DNA from: Phytophthora quininea
Lineage: Eukaryota; Oomycota; Peronosporomycetes; Peronosporales; Peronosporaceae
Direction of reading: 5' to 3'
Length of the DNA stretch: 64,000 nucleotides
Assembly (NCBI GenBank): GCA_011947345.1
Contig: JAAVTG010000229.1
Location: 186,001 to 250,000 of the forward strand
Every line of letters begins with the position of its first letter. Position 1 is the stretch's first letter. Below, piece by piece: positions 26,401 to 41,400 of this stretch. The position numbers and the translations under genes are program-made. The notes beneath the pieces are model-generated. The model was given only the letters and a program-made list of their open reading frames with translations. It had not been told where the DNA came from and did not search any database.

Positions 26401-29400
26401 GGCCGCCCACAATGTCCACCTGGCCGCCGTTGGTGTCGTCGCCCGACCCCACACTCACACTGATCGAGCCGCCAGCGCCCCCGTCGAAGTCGACGTCGCG
26501 ATCGACACGCTGCCGGAGGACCCACCAAGCGACACCCCGCTTGACACCGTCACGGACCCGCTCACCTTACCCGTGCCGGACGCCGAGCTGCCCACCAGCA
26601 CGGAGCCACTCGACGCGCCCGTCCCGGACCCGCTCGTCACACGTACATTGCCGCCCACGTCGGCAGAGTTCAGCCCGCCGATGATGTCCACGCTGCCGCC
26701 CACCCTGGCGCCCGTCCCGCCGATCAGCGCGATATGTCCGCCTTTGCCTGCGGTCGGTTCGCTGCTGTCGCCGCTGCGGATCAACACGTCGCCTCCCGTG
26801 GTCGCGTCACCTGACCCTACCAGCAAGCTGATGCTGCCCGCCGCGCCGGACGTCGCCACGGACGTCTTCAGGTCGATTCCGCCGGAGTTGCCGCCCAGCG
26901 ACACGCCCGTCGACAACGTGATCCGCCCGCTCGTCCGTGCTGTGCCCGAGTCCGCGCTCGACACCACCACATCGCCGCTCGTCGCGCCGGTGCCGCCTCC
27001 GCCTGAACGAACACGGTGCCTCCCGCCAGCGAGTCCCCGACACCCCTGACGACGTCAACTTCGCCGCCAGTCCCACCGCTCTGGCCGCCCAAGATCTGCA
27101 CCTTGCCGCCAACACCTGATGCCGGCGTCGACTTCCCAGCCGAAAGCGTGATCGCGCCCCCGTGGTCTTGCCGCCCGAACCCACACTCAGCGAAATATCG
27201 CCGCCCTTGCCGCTCGACGAACCGGCAGACGTCGTCAGCGACACGCCCCCAGAGTCTCCTCCGCTCGACACCCCGCTGTCAGCGAGATGCTGCCGCTCGT
27301 CTGAGTGGTGCCGGAAGCTGCCGTAGACACAACCACGTCGCCGCTGGTCACGCTGCCGCCACTCGTCGTGTTGCTTCCACTCGAAATGCGCACGCTGCCG
27401 CCCACGGACGTGCTGCCACCACCGCCGGACAAGACCACGTCTCCACCCGTACCGGCGCCAGACCCGCCGCGCAGAGAAATCACGCCGCCCGTGCCGCTGC
27501 TGGCGCTGCTGAAACCACCCTCCACGCGCACAGAGCCTCCTGTGACCGCGTCGCCGAGGCCCACCAGCAGCGAGATCGAGCCGCCCATGCCGCCCGTGGC
27601 CGGACCCGTCGACACCGACACCGAGCCCGCGTCTCCGCTGCTTGACAGCCCAGACGACAGACGCACGCCGCCACTCATCTTCGTCCCAGAATCCGCGCTC
27701 GACACCCACACAGACCCACTGGACGCGGCAGAACCAACCCCACTTGACATCGTCACGTCGCCGCCGATGGCCGACGACCCTGGACCCGCGGACAGAGAAA
27801 GCTTCCCACCCGTGACAGTGCCTCCCCGCCGGTCACCGACACGACGCCTCCCACGCCCGACTGCGCCTTCGTGCTCTGGCCGCCCACAATGTCCACCCGG
27901 CCGCCGTTGATGTCGTCGCCCGACCCCACACTCACACTGATCGAGCCGCCAGCGCCCCCGTCGAAGTCGACGTCGCGATCGACACGCTGCCGGAGGACCC
28001 ACCAAGCGACACCCCGCTTGACACCGTCACGGACCCGCTCACCTTACCCGTGCCGGACGCCGAGCTGCCGACCAGCACGGAGCCACTCGACGCGCCCGTC
28101 CCGGACCCGCTCGTCACACGTACATTGCCGCCCACGTCGGCAGAGTTCAGCCCGCCGATGATGTCCACGCTGCCACCCACTCTGGCGCCCGTCCCGCCGA
28201 TCAGCGCGATATGTCCGCCTTTGCCTGCGGTCGGTTCGCTGCTGTCGCCGCTGCGGATCAACACGTCGCCTCCCGTGGTCGCGTCACCTGACCCTACCAG
28301 CAAGCTGATGCTGCCCGCCGCGCCGGACGTCGCCACGGACGTCTTCAGGTCGATTCCGCCGGAGTTGCCGCCCAGCGACACGCCCGTCGACAACGTGATC
28401 CGCCCGCTCGTCCGTGCTGTGCCCGAGTCCGCGCTCGACACCACCACATCGCCGCTCGTCGCGCCGGTGCCACCTCCGCCGAACGAACACGGTGCCTCCC
28501 GCCAGCGAGTCCCCGACACCCCGACGACGTCAACTTCGCCGCCAGTCCCACCGCTCTGGCCGCCCAAGATCTGCACCTTGCCGCCAACACCTGATGCCGG
28601 CGTCGACTTCCCAGCCGAAAGCGTGATCGCGCCCCCGTGATCTTGCCGCCCGAACCCACACTCAGCGAAATATCGCCGCCCTTGCCGCTCGACGAACCGG
28701 CAGACGTCGTCAGCGACACGCCCCCAGAGTCTCCTCCGCTCGACACCCCGCTGGTCAGCGAGATGCTGCCGCTCGTCTGAGTGGTGCCGGAAGCTGCCGT
28801 AGATACAACCACGTCGCCGCTGGTCACGCTGCCGCCACTCGTCGTGTTGCTTCCACTCGAAATGCGCACGCTGCCGCCCACGGACGTGCTGCCACCACCG
28901 CCGGACAAGACCACGTCTCCACCCGTACCGGCGCCAGACCCGCCGCGCAGAGAAATCACGCCGCCCGTGCCGCTGCTGGCGCTGCTGAAACCACCCTCCA
29001 CGCGCACAGAGCCTCCTGACCGCGTCGCCGAAGCCCACCAGCAGCGAGATCGAGCCGCCCATGCCGCCCGTGGCCGGACCCGTCGACACCGACACCGAGC
29101 CCGCGTCTCCGCTGCTTGACAGCCCAGACGACAGACGCACGCCGCCACTCATCTTCGTCCCAGAATCCGCGCTCGACACCCACACAGACCCACTGGACGC
29201 GGCAGAACCAACCCCACTTGACATCGTCACGTCGCCGCCGATGGCCGACGACCCTGCACCCGCGGACAGAGAAAGCTTCCCACCCGTGACAGTGCCTCCC
29301 CGCCGGTCACCGACACGACGCCTCCCACGCCCGACTGTGCCTTCGTGCTCTGGCCGCCCACAATGTCCACCCGGCCGCCGTTGATGTCGTCGCCCGACCC

Positions 29401-32400
29401 CACACTCACACTGATCGAGCCGCCAGCGCCCCCGTCGAAGTCGACGTCGCGATCGACACGCTGCCGGAGGACCCACCAAGCGACACCCCGCTTGACACCG
29501 TCACGGACCCGCTCACCTTACCCGTGCCGGACGCCGAGCTGCCGACCAGCACGGAGCCACTCGACGCGCCCGTCCCGGAGCCGCTCGTCACACGTACATT
29601 GCCGCCCACGTCGGCAGAGTTCAGCCCGCCGATGATGTCCACGCTGCCGCCCACCCTGGCGCCCGTCCCGCCGATCAGCGCGATATGTCCGCCTTTGCCT
29701 GCGGTCGGTTCGCTGCTGTCGCCGCTGCGGATCAACACGTCGCCTCCCGTGGTCGCGTCACCTGACCCTACCAGCAAGCTGATGCTGCCCGCCGCGCCGG
29801 ACGTCGCCACAGACGTCTTCAGGTCGATTCCGCCGGAGTTGCCGCCCAGCGACACGCCCGTCGACAACGTGATCCGCCCGCTCGTCCGTGCTGTGCCCGA
29901 GTCCGCGCTCGACACCACCACATCGCCGCTCGTCGCGCCGGTGCCGCCTCCGCTCCGAACGAACACGGTGCCTCCTGCCAGCGAGTCCCCGACACCCCTG
30001 ACGACGTCAACTTCGCCGCCAGTCCCACCGCTCTGGCCGCCCAAGATCTGCACCTTGCCGCCAACACCTGATGCCGGCGTCGACTTCCCAGCCGAAAGCG
30101 TGATCGCGCCCCCGTGGTCTTGCCGCCCGAACCCACACTCAGCGAAATATCGCCGCCCTTGCCGCTCGACGAACCGGCAGACGTCGTCAGCGACACGCCC
30201 CCAGAGTCTCCTCCGCTCGACACCCCGCTCGTCAGCGAGATGCTGCCGCTCGTCTGAGTGGTGCCGGAAGCTGCCGTAGACACAACCACGTCGCCGCTGG
30301 TCACGCTGCCGCCACTCGTCGTGTTGCTTCCACTCGAAATGCGCACGCTGCCGCCCACGGACGTGCTGCCACCACCGCCGGACAAGACCACGTCTCCACC
30401 CGTACCGGCGCCAGACCCGCCGCGCAGAGAAATCACGCCGCCCGTGCCGCTGCTGGCGCTGCTGAAACCACCCTCCACGCGCACAGAGCCTCCTGTAACC
30501 GCGTCGCCGAAGCCCACCAGCAGCGAGATCGAGCCGCCCATGCCGCCCGTGGCCAGACCCGTCGACACCGACACCGAGCCCGCGTCTCCGCTGCTTGACA
30601 GCCCAGACGACAGACGCACGCCGCCACTCATCTTCGTCCCAGAATCCGCGCTCGACACCCACACAGACCCACTGGACGCGGCAGAACCAACCCCACTTGA
30701 CATCGTCACGTCGCCGCCGATGGCCGACGACCCTGCACCCGCGGACAGAGAAAGCTTCCCACCCGTGACAGTGCCTCCCCGCCGGTCACCGACACGACGC
30801 CTCCCACGCCCGACTGTGCCTTCGTGCTCTGGCCGCCCACAATGTCCACCCGGCCGCCGTTGATGTCGTCGCCCGACCCCACACTCACACTGATCGAGCC
30901 GCCAGCGCCCCCGTCGAAGTCGACGTCGCGATCGACACGCTGCCGGAGGACCCACCAAGCGACACCCCGCTTGACACCGTCACGGACCCGCTCACCTTAC
31001 CCGTGCCGGACGCCGAGCTGCCGACCAGCACGGAGCCACTCGACGCGCCCGTCCCGGAGCCGCTCGTCACACGTACATTGCCGCCCACGTCGGCAGAGTT
31101 CAGCCCGCCGATGATGTCCACGCTGCCACCCACTCTGGCGCCCGTCCCGCCGATCAGCGCGATATGTCCGCCTTTGCCTGCGGTCGGTTCGCTGCTGTCG
31201 CCGCTGCGGATCAACACGTCGCCTCCCGTGGTCGCGTCACCTGACCCTACCAGCAAGCTGATGCTGCCCGCCGCGCCGGACGTCGCCACGGACGTCTTCA
31301 GGTCGATTCCGCCGGAGTTGCCGCCCAGCGACACGCCCGTCGACAACGTGATCCGCCCGCTCGTCCGTGCTGTGCCCGAGTCCGCGCTCGACACCACCAC
31401 ATCGCCGCTCGTCGCGCCGGTGCCACCTCCGCTCGAACGAACACGGTGCCTCCCGCCAGCGAGTCCCCGACACCCCGACGACGTCAACTTCGCCGCCAGT
31501 CCCACCGCTCTGGCCGCCCAAGATCTGCACCTTGCCGCCAACACCTGATGCCGGCGTCGACTTCCCAGCCGAAAGCGTGATCGCGCCCCCGTGATCTTGC
31601 CGCCCGAACCCACACTCAGCGAAATATCGCCGCCCTTGCCGCTCGACGAACCGGCAGACGTCGTCAGCGACACGCCCCCAGAGTCTCCTCCGCTCGACAC
31701 CCCGCTGGTCAGCGAGATGCTGCCGCTCGTCTGAGTGGTGCCGGAAGCTGCCGTAGATACAACCACGTCGCCGCTGGTCACGCTGCCGCCACTCGTCGTG
31801 TTGCTTCCACTCGAAATGCGCACGCTGCCGCCCACGGACGTGCTGCCACCACCGCCGGACAAGACCACGTCTCCACCCGTACCGGCGCCAGACCCGCCGC
31901 GCAGAGAAATCACGCCGCCCGTGCCGCTGCTGGCGCTGCTGAAACCACCCTCCACGCGCACAGAGCCTCCTGTAACCGCGTCGCCGAAGCCCACCAGCAG
32001 CGAGATCGAGCCGCCCATGCCGCCCGTGGCCGGACCCGTCGACACCGACACCGAGCCCGCGTCTCCGCTGCTTGACAGCCCAGACGACAGACGCACGCCG
32101 CCACTCATCTTCGTCCCAGAATCCGCGCTCGACACCCACACAGACCCACTGGACGCGGCAGAACCAACCCCACTTGACATCGTCACGTCGCCGCCGATGG
32201 CCGACGACCCTGCACCCGCGGACAGAGAAAGCTTCCCACCCGTGACAGTGCCTCCCCGCCGGTCACCGACACGACGCCTCCCACGCCCGACTGTGCCTTC
32301 GTGCTCTGGCCGCCCACAATGTCCACCCGGCCGCCGTTGATGTCGTCGCCCGACCCCACACTCACACTGATCGAGCCGCCAGCGCCCCCGTCGAAGTCGA

Positions 32401-35400
32401 CGTCGCGATCGACACGCTGCCGGAGGACCCACCAAGCGACACCCCGCTTGACACCGTCACGGACCCGCTCACCTTACCCGTGCCGGACGCCGAGCTGCCG
32501 ACCAGCACGGAGCCACTCGACGCGCCCGTCCCGGAGCCGCTCGTCACACGTACATTGCCGCCCACGTCGGCAGAGTTCAGCCCGCCGATGATGTCCACGC
32601 TGCCACCCACTCTGGCGCCCGTCCCGCCGATCAGCGCGATATGTCCGCCTTTGCCTGCGGTCGGTTCGCTGCTGTCGCCGCTGCGGATCAACACGTCGCC
32701 TCCCGTGGTCGCGTCACCTGACCCTACCAGCAAGCTGATGCTGCCCGCCGCGCCGGACGTCGCCACGGACGTCTTCAGGTCGATTCCGCCGGAGTTGCCG
32801 CCCAGCGACACGCCCGTCGACAACGTGATCCGCCCGCTCGTCCGTGCTGTGCCCGAGTCCGCGCTCGACACCACCACATCGCCGCTCGTCGCGCCGGTGC
32901 CACCTCCGCCCGAACGAACACGGTGCCTCCGCCAGCGAGTCCCCGACACCCCCGACGACGTCAACTTCGCCGCCAGTCCCACCGCTCTGGCCGCCCAAGA
33001 TCTGCACCTTGCCGCCAACACCTGATGCCGGCGTCGACTTCCCAGCCGAAAGCGTGATCGCGCCCCCGTGATCTTGCCGCCCGAACCCACACTCAGCGAA
33101 ATATCGCCGCCCTTGCCGCTCGACGAACCGGCAGACGTCGTCAGCGACACGCCCCCAGAGTCTCCTCCGCTCGACACCCCGCTGGTCAGCGAGATGCTGC
33201 CGCTCGTCTGAGTGGTGCCGGAAGCTGCCGTAGATACAACCACGTCGCCGCTGGTCACGCTGCCGCCACTCGTCGTGTTGCTTCCACTCGAAATGCGCAC
33301 GCTGCCGCCCACGGACGTGCTGCCACCACCGCCGGACAAGACCACGTCTCCACCCGTACCGGCGCCAGACCCGCCGCGCAGAGAAATCACGCCGCCCGTG
33401 CCGCTGCTGGCGCTGCTGAAACCACCCTCCACGCGCACAGAGCCTCCTGTAACCGCGTCGCCGAAGCCCACCAGCAGCGAGATCGAGCCGCCCATGCCGC
33501 CCGTGGCCGGACCCGTCGACACCGACACCGAGCCCGCGTCTCCGCTGCTTGACAGCCCAGACGACAGACGCACGCCGCCACTCATCTTCGTCCCAGAATC
33601 CGCGCTCGACACCCACACAGACCCACTGGACGCGGCAGAACCAACCCCACTTGACATCGTCACGTCGCCGCCGATGGCCGACGACCCTGCACCCGCGGAC
33701 AGAGAAAGCTTCCCACCCGTGACAGTGCCTCCCCGCCGGTCACCGACACGACGCCTCCCACGCCCGACTGTGCCTTCGTGCTCTGGCCGCCCACAATGTC
33801 CACCCGGCCGCCGTTGATGTCGTCGCCCGACCCCACACTCACACTGATCGAGCCGCCAGCGCCCCCGTCGAAGTCGACGTCGCGATCGACACGCTGCCGG
33901 AGGACCCACCAAGCGACACCCCGCTTGACACCGTCACGGACCCGCTCACCTTACCCGTGCCGGACGCCGAGCTGCCGACCAGCACGGAGCCACTCGACGC
34001 GCCCGTCCCGGAGCCGCTCGTCACACGTACATTGCCGCCCACGTCGGCAGAGTTCAGCCCGCCGATGATGTCCACGCTGCCACCCACTCTGGCGCCCGTC
34101 CCGCCGATCAGCGCGATATGTCCGCCTTTGCCTGCGGTCGGTTCGCTGCTGTCGCCGCTGCGGATCAACACGTCGCCTCCCGTGGTCGCGTCACCTGACC
34201 CTACCAGCAAGCTGATGCTGCCCGCCGCGCCGGACGTCGCCACGGACGTCTTCAGGTCGATTCCGCCGGAGTTGCCGCCCAGCGACACGCCCGTCGACAA
34301 CGTGATCCGCCCGCTCGTCCGTGCTGTGCCCGAGTCCGCGCTCGACACCACCACATCGCCGCTCGTCGCGCCGGTGCCACCTCCGCTTCGAAATTGAATG
34401 GATCCACCGAGGAGCGACGTACTATTTCCTCCTTGAAGTGTGTTTCCTCCTTGAGTACTAATACCACCTGAGACATAAACGTTCCCTCCAACTCCGGCAG
34501 AATTGGAAGAGTTTCCTGCTCCAAGTTCAATTGAGCCACTGGCTATCGTGTCTCCGGTACCAACACGGGCAACAATACTACCTGCTGTCCCGTTTTGAGC
34601 TCTAGATGTCGAAATGAGGACGTTACCAGAATTTCCAGATGCCGACGCACCTGAAAGCACCGCTACACTTCCACTGGTATGATTTGCACCGGAGTCGGCA
34701 GTGGAAATAAGCACGTCGCCACTGGTAGCAGCACTGCCACTGCCACTTGAAATGACGACGCTACCACCAGTAGCGGTCGAGCTTGTTCCGGTTCCTCCAT
34801 GGAGCTCCACGGCGCCTCCAGCACTACTACCTGGACCACCTGACAAATGAACCGCTCCCCCAACACCGTTGCTAGAACCACCGGCCTGTGCGAACACCAC
34901 CACCAACAGCGGCGTCACCATTTCCAACTGAAAGAACAATTGAACCTCCTGCGCCGGCAGTTGCAGACGATGTCAACACTAACACATCACCAGAACCACC
35001 ACTAGCACTGGTACCACTAGAAAGCAGCAATTTACCACTCCAACCACCAGATGATGAAGACGACAACACCACATCACCACTCGTCGCCACGCTACCACTT
35101 CCACTCGAAATGCGCACGCTGCCGCCCACGGACGTGCTGCCACCACCGCCGGACAAGACCACGTCTCCACCCGTACCGGCGCCAGACCCGCCGCGCAGAG
35201 AAATCACGCCGCCCGTGCCGCTGCTGGCGCTGCTGAAACCACCCTCCACGCGCACAGAGCCTCCTGTAACCGCGTCGCCGAAGCCCACCAGCAGCGAGAT
35301 CGAGCCGCCCATGCCGCCCGTGGCCGGACCCGTCGACACCGACACCGAGCCCGCGTCTCCGCTGCTTGACAGCCCAGACGACAGACGCACGCCGCCACTC

Positions 35401-38400
35401 ATCTTCGTCCCAGAATCCGCGCTCGACACCCACACAGACCCACTGGACGCGGCAGAACCAACCCCACTTGACATCGTCACGTCGCCGCCGATGGCCGACG
35501 ACCCTGCACCCGCGGACAGAGAAAGCTTCCCACCCGTGACAGTGCCTCCCCGCCGGTCACCGACACGACGCCTCCCACGCCCGACTGTGCCTTCGTGCTC
35601 TGGCCGCCCACAATGTCCACCCGGCCGCCGTTGATGTCGTCGCCCGACCCCACACTCACACTGATCGAGCCGCCAGCGCCCCCGTCGAAGTCGACGTCGC
35701 GATCGACACGCTGCCGGAGGACCCACCAAGCGACACCCCGCTTGACACCGTCACGGACCCGCTCACCTTACCCGTGCCGGACGCCGAGCTGCCGACCAGC
35801 ACGGAGCCACTCGACGCGCCCGTCCCGGAGCCGCTCGTCACACGTACATTGCCGCCCACGTCGGCAGAGTTCAGCCCGCCGATGATGTCCACGCTGCCAC
35901 CCACTCTGGCGCCCGTCCCGCCGATCAGCGCGATATGTCCGCCTTTGCCTGCGGTCGGTTCGCTGCTGTCGCCGCTGCGGATCAACACGTCGCCTCCCGT
36001 GGTCGCGTCACCTGACCCTACCAGCAAGCTGATGCTGCCCGCCGCGCCGGACGTCGCCACGGACGTCTTCAGGTCGATTCCGCCGGAGTTGCCGCCCAGC
36101 GACACGCCCGTCGACAACGTGATCCGCCCGCTCGTCCGTGCTGTGCCCGAGTCCGCGCTCGACACCACCACATCGCCGCTCGTCGCGCCGGTGCCACCTC
36201 CGCTCCGAACGAACACGGTGCCTCCCGCCAGCGAGTCCCCGACACCCCCGACGACGTCAACTTCGCCGCCAGTCCCACCGCTCTGGCCGCCCAAGATCTG
36301 CACCTTGCCGCCAACACCTGATGCCGGCGTCGACTTCCCAGCCGAAAGCGTGATCGCGCCCCCGTGATCTTGCCGCCCGAACCCACACTCAGCGAAATAT
36401 CGCCGCCCTTGCCGCTCGACGAACCGGCAGACGTCGTCAGCGACACGCCCCCAGAGTCTCCTCCGCTCGACACCCCGCTGGTCAGCGAGATGCTGCCGCT
36501 CGTCTGAGTGGTGCCGGAAGCTGCCGTAGATACAACCACGTCGCCGCTGGTCACGCTGCCGCCACTCGTCGTGTTGCTTCCACTCGAAATGCGCACGCTG
36601 CCGCCCACGGACGTGCTGCCACCACCGCCGGACAAGACCACGTCTCCACCCGTACCGGCGCCAGACCCGCCGCGCAGAGAAATCACGCCGCCCGTGCCGC
36701 TGCTGGCGCTGCTGAAACCACCCTCCACGCGCACAGAGCCTCCTGTAACCGCGTCGCCGAAGCCCACCAGCAGCGAGATCGAGCCGCCCATGCCGCCCGT
36801 GGCCGGACCCGTCGACACCGACACCGAGCCCGCGTCTCCGCTGCTTGACAGCCCAGACGACAGACGCACGCCGCCACTCATCTTCGTCCCAGAATCCGCG
36901 CTCGACACCCACACAGACCCACTGGACGCGGCAGAACCAACCCCACTTGACATCGTCACGTCGCCGCCGATGGCCGACGACCCTGCACCCGCGGACAGAG
37001 AAAGCTTCCCACCCGTGACAGTGCCTCCCCGCCGGTCACCGACACGACGCCTCCCACGCCCGACTGTGCCTTCGTGCTCTGGCCGCCCACAATGTCCACC
37101 CGACCGCCGTTGATGTCGTCGCCCGACCCCACACTCACACTGATCGAGCCGCCAGCGCCCCCGTCGAAGTCGACGTCGCGATCGACACGCTGCCGGAGGA
37201 CCCACCAAGCGACACCCCGCTTGACACCGTCACGGACCCGCTCACCTTACCCGTGCCGGACGCCGAGCTGCCGACCAGCACGGAGCCACTCGACGCGCCC
37301 GTCCCGGAGCCGCTCGTCACACGTACATTGCCGCCCACGTCGGCAGAGTTCAGCCCGCCGATGATGTCCACGCTGCCACCCACTCTGGCGCCCGTCCCGC
37401 CGATCAGCGCGATATGTCCGCCTTTGCCTGCGGTCGGTTCGCTGCTGTCGCCGCTGCGGATCAACACGTCGCCTCCCGTGGTCGCGTCACCTGACCCTAC
37501 CAGCAAGCTGATGCTGCCCGCCGCGCCGGACGTCGCCACGGACGTCTTCAGGTCGATTCCGCCGGAGTTGCCGCCCAGCGACACGCCCGTCGACAACGTG
37601 ATCCGCCCGCTCGTCCGTGCTGTGCCCGAGTCCGCGCTCGACACCACCACATCGCCGCTCGTCGCGCCGGTGCCACCTCCGCTCGAACGAACACGGTGCC
37701 TCCCGCCAGCGAGTCCCCGACACCCCCGACGACGTCAACTTCGCCGCCAGTCCCACCGCTCTGGCCGCCCAAGATCTGCACCTTGCCGCCAACACCTGAT
37801 GCCGGCGTCGACTTCCCAGCCGAAAGCGTGATCGCGCCCCCGTGATCTTGCCGCCCGAACCCACACTCAGCGAAATATCGCCGCCCTTGCCGCTCGACGA
37901 ACCGGCAGACGTCGTCAGCGACACGCCCCCAGAGTCTCCTCCGCTCGACACCCCGCTGGTCAGCGAGATGCTGCCGCTCGTCTGAGTGGTGCCGGAAGCT
38001 GCCGTAGATACAACCACGTCGCCGCTGGTCACGCTGCCGCCACTCGTCGTGTTGCTTCCACTCGAAATGCGCACGCTGCCGCCCACGGACGTGCTGCCAC
38101 CACCGCCGGACAAGACCACGTCTCCACCCGTACCGGCGCCAGACCCGCCGCGCAGAGAAATCACGCCGCCCGTGCCGCTGCTGGCGCTGCTGAAACCACC
38201 CTCCACGCGCACAGAGCCTCCTGTAACCGCGTCGCCGAAGCCCACCAGCAGCGAGATCGAGCCGCCCATGCCGCCCGTGGCCGGACCCGTCGACACCGAC
38301 ACCGAGCCCGCGTCTCCGCTGCTTGACAGCCCAGACGACAGACGCACGCCGCCACTCATCTTCGTCCCAGAATCCGCGCTCGACACCCACACAGACCCAC

Positions 38401-41400
38401 TGGACGCGGCAGAACCAACCCCACTTGACATCGTCACGTCGCCGCCGATGGCCGACGACCCTGCACCCGCGGACAGAGAAAGCTTCCCACCCGTGACAGT
38501 GCCTCCCCGCCGGTCACCGACACGACGCCTCCCACGCCCGACTGTGCCTTCGTGCTCTGGCCGCCCACAATGTCCACCCGACCGCCGTTGATGTCGTCGC
38601 CCGACCCCACACTCACACTGATCGAGCCGCCAGCGCCCCCGTCGAAGTCGACGTCGCGATCGACACGCTGCCGGAGGACCCACCAAGCGACACCCCGCTT
38701 GACACCGTCACAGACCCGCTCACCTTACCCGTGCCGGACGCCGAGCTGCCGACCAGCACGGAGCCACTCGACGCGCCCGTCCCGGAGCCGCTCGTCACAC
38801 GTACATTGCCGCCCACGTCGGCAGAGTTCAGCCCGCCGATGATGTCCACGCTGCCACCCACTCTGGCGCCCGTCCCGCCGATCAGCGCGATATGTCCGCC
38901 TTTGCCTGCGGTCGGTTCGCTGCTGTCGCCGCTGCGGATCAACACGTCGCCTCCCGTGGTCGCGTCACCTGACCCTACCAGCAAGCTGATGCTGCCCGCC
39001 GCGCCGGACGTCGCCACGGACGTCTTCAGGTCGATTCCGCCGGAGTTGCCGCCCAGCGACACGCCCGTCGACAACGTGATCCGCCCGCTCGTCCGTGCTG
39101 TGCCCGAGTCCGCGCTCGACACCACCACATCGCCGCTCGTCGCGCCGGTGCCACCTCCGCTCGAACGAACACGGTGCCTCCCGCCAGCGAGTCCCCGACA
39201 CCCCCGACGACGTCAACTTCGCCGCCAGTCCCACCGCTCTGGCCGCCCAAGATCTGCACCTTGCCGCCAACACCTGATGCCGGCGTCGACTTCCCAGCCG
39301 AAAGCGTGATCGCGCCCCCGTGATCTTGCCGCCCGAACCCACACTCAGCGAAATATCGCCGCCCTTGCCGCTCGACGAACCGGCAGACGTCGTCAGCGAC
39401 ACGCCCCCAGAGTCTCCTCCGCTCGACACCCCGCTGGTCAGCGAGATGCTGCCGCTCGTCTGAGTGGTGCCGGAAGCTGCCGTAGATACAACCACGTCGC
39501 CGCTGGTCACGCTGCCGCCACTCGTCGTGTTGCTTCCACTCGAAATGCGCACGCTGCCGCCCACGGACGTGCTGCCACCACCGCCGGACAAGACCACGTC
39601 TCCACCCGTACCGGCGCCAGACCCGCCGCGCAGAGAAATCACGCCGCCCGTGCCGCTGCTGGCGCTGCTGAAACCACCCTCCACGCGCACAGAGCCTCCT
39701 GTAACCGCGTCGCCGAAGCCCACCAGCAGCGAGATCGAGCCGCCCATGCCGCCCGTGGCCGGACCCGTCGACACCGACACCGAGCCCGCGTCTCCGCTGC
39801 TTGACAGCCCAGACGACAGACGCACGCCGCCACTCATCTTCGTCCCAGAATCCGCGCTCGACACCCACACAGACCCACTGGATGCGGCAGAACCAACCCC
39901 ACTTGACATCGTCACGTCGCCGCCGATGGCCGACGACCCTGCACCCGCGGACAGAGAAAGCTTCCCACCCGTGACAGTGCCTCCCCGCCGGTCACCGACA
40001 CGACGCCTCCCACGCCCGACTGTGCCTTCGTGCTCTGGCCGCCCACAATGTCCACCCGACCGCCGTTGATGTCGTCGCCCGACCCCACACTCACACTGAT
40101 CGAGCCGCCAGCGCCCCCGTCGAAGTCGACGTCGCGATCGACACGCTGCCGGAGGACCCACCAAGCGACACCCCGCTTGACACCGTCACAGACCCGCTCA
40201 CCTTACCCGTGCCGGACGCCGAGCTGCCGACCAGCACGGAGCCACTCGACGCGCCCGTCCCGGAGCCGCTCGTCACACGTACATTGCCGCCCACGTCGGC
40301 AGAGTTCAGCCCGCCGATGATGTCCACGCTGCCACCCACTCTGGCGCCCGTCCCGCCGATCAGCGCGATATGTCCGCCTTTGCCTGCGGTCGGTTCGCTG
40401 CTGTCGCCGCTGCGGATCAACACGTCGCCTCCCGTGGTCGCGTCACCTGACCCTACCAGCAAGCTGATGCTGCCCGCCGCGCCGGACGTCGCCACGGACG
40501 TCTTCAGGTCGATTCCGCCGGAGTTGCCGCCCAGCGACACGCCCGTCGACAACGTGATCCGCCCGCTCGTCCGTGCTGTGCCCGAGTCCGCGCTCGACAC
40601 CACCACATCGCCGCTCGTCGCGCCGGTGCCACCTCCGCTCGAACGAACACGGTGCCTCCCGCCAGCGAGTCCCCGACACCCCCGACGACGTCAACTTCGC
40701 CGCCAGTCCCACCGCTCTGGCCGCCCAAGATCTGCACCTTGCCGCCAACACCTGATGCCGGCGTCGACTTCCCAGCCGAAAGCGTGATCGCGCCCCCGTG
40801 ATCTTGCCGCCCGAACCCACACTCAGCGAAATATCGCCGCCCTTGCCGCTCGACGAACCGGCAGACGTCGTCAGCGACACGCCCCCAGAGTCTCCTCCGC
40901 TCGACACCCCGCTGGTCAGCGAGATGCTGCCGCTCGTCTGAGTGGTGCCGGAAGCTGCCGTAGATACAACCACGTCGCCGCTGGTCACGCTGCCGCCACT
41001 CGTCGTGTTGCTTCCACTCGAAATGCGCACGCTGCCGCCCACGGACGTGCTGCCACCACCGCCGGACAAGACCACGTCTCCACCCGTACCGGCGCCAGAC
41101 CCGCCGCGCAGAGAAATCACGCCGCCCGTGCCGCTGCTGGCGCTGCTGAAACCACCCTCCACGCGCACAGAGCCTCCTGTAACCGCGTCGCCGAAGCCCA
41201 CCAGCAGCGAGATCGAGCCGCCCATGCCGCCCGTGGCCGGACCCGTCGACACCGACACCGAGCCCGCGTCTCCGCTGCTTGACAGCCCAGACGACAGACG
41301 CACGCCGCCACTCATCTTCGTCCCAGAATCCGCGCTCGACACCCACACAGACCCACTGGATGCGGCAGAACCAACCCCACTTGACATCGTCACGTCGCCG

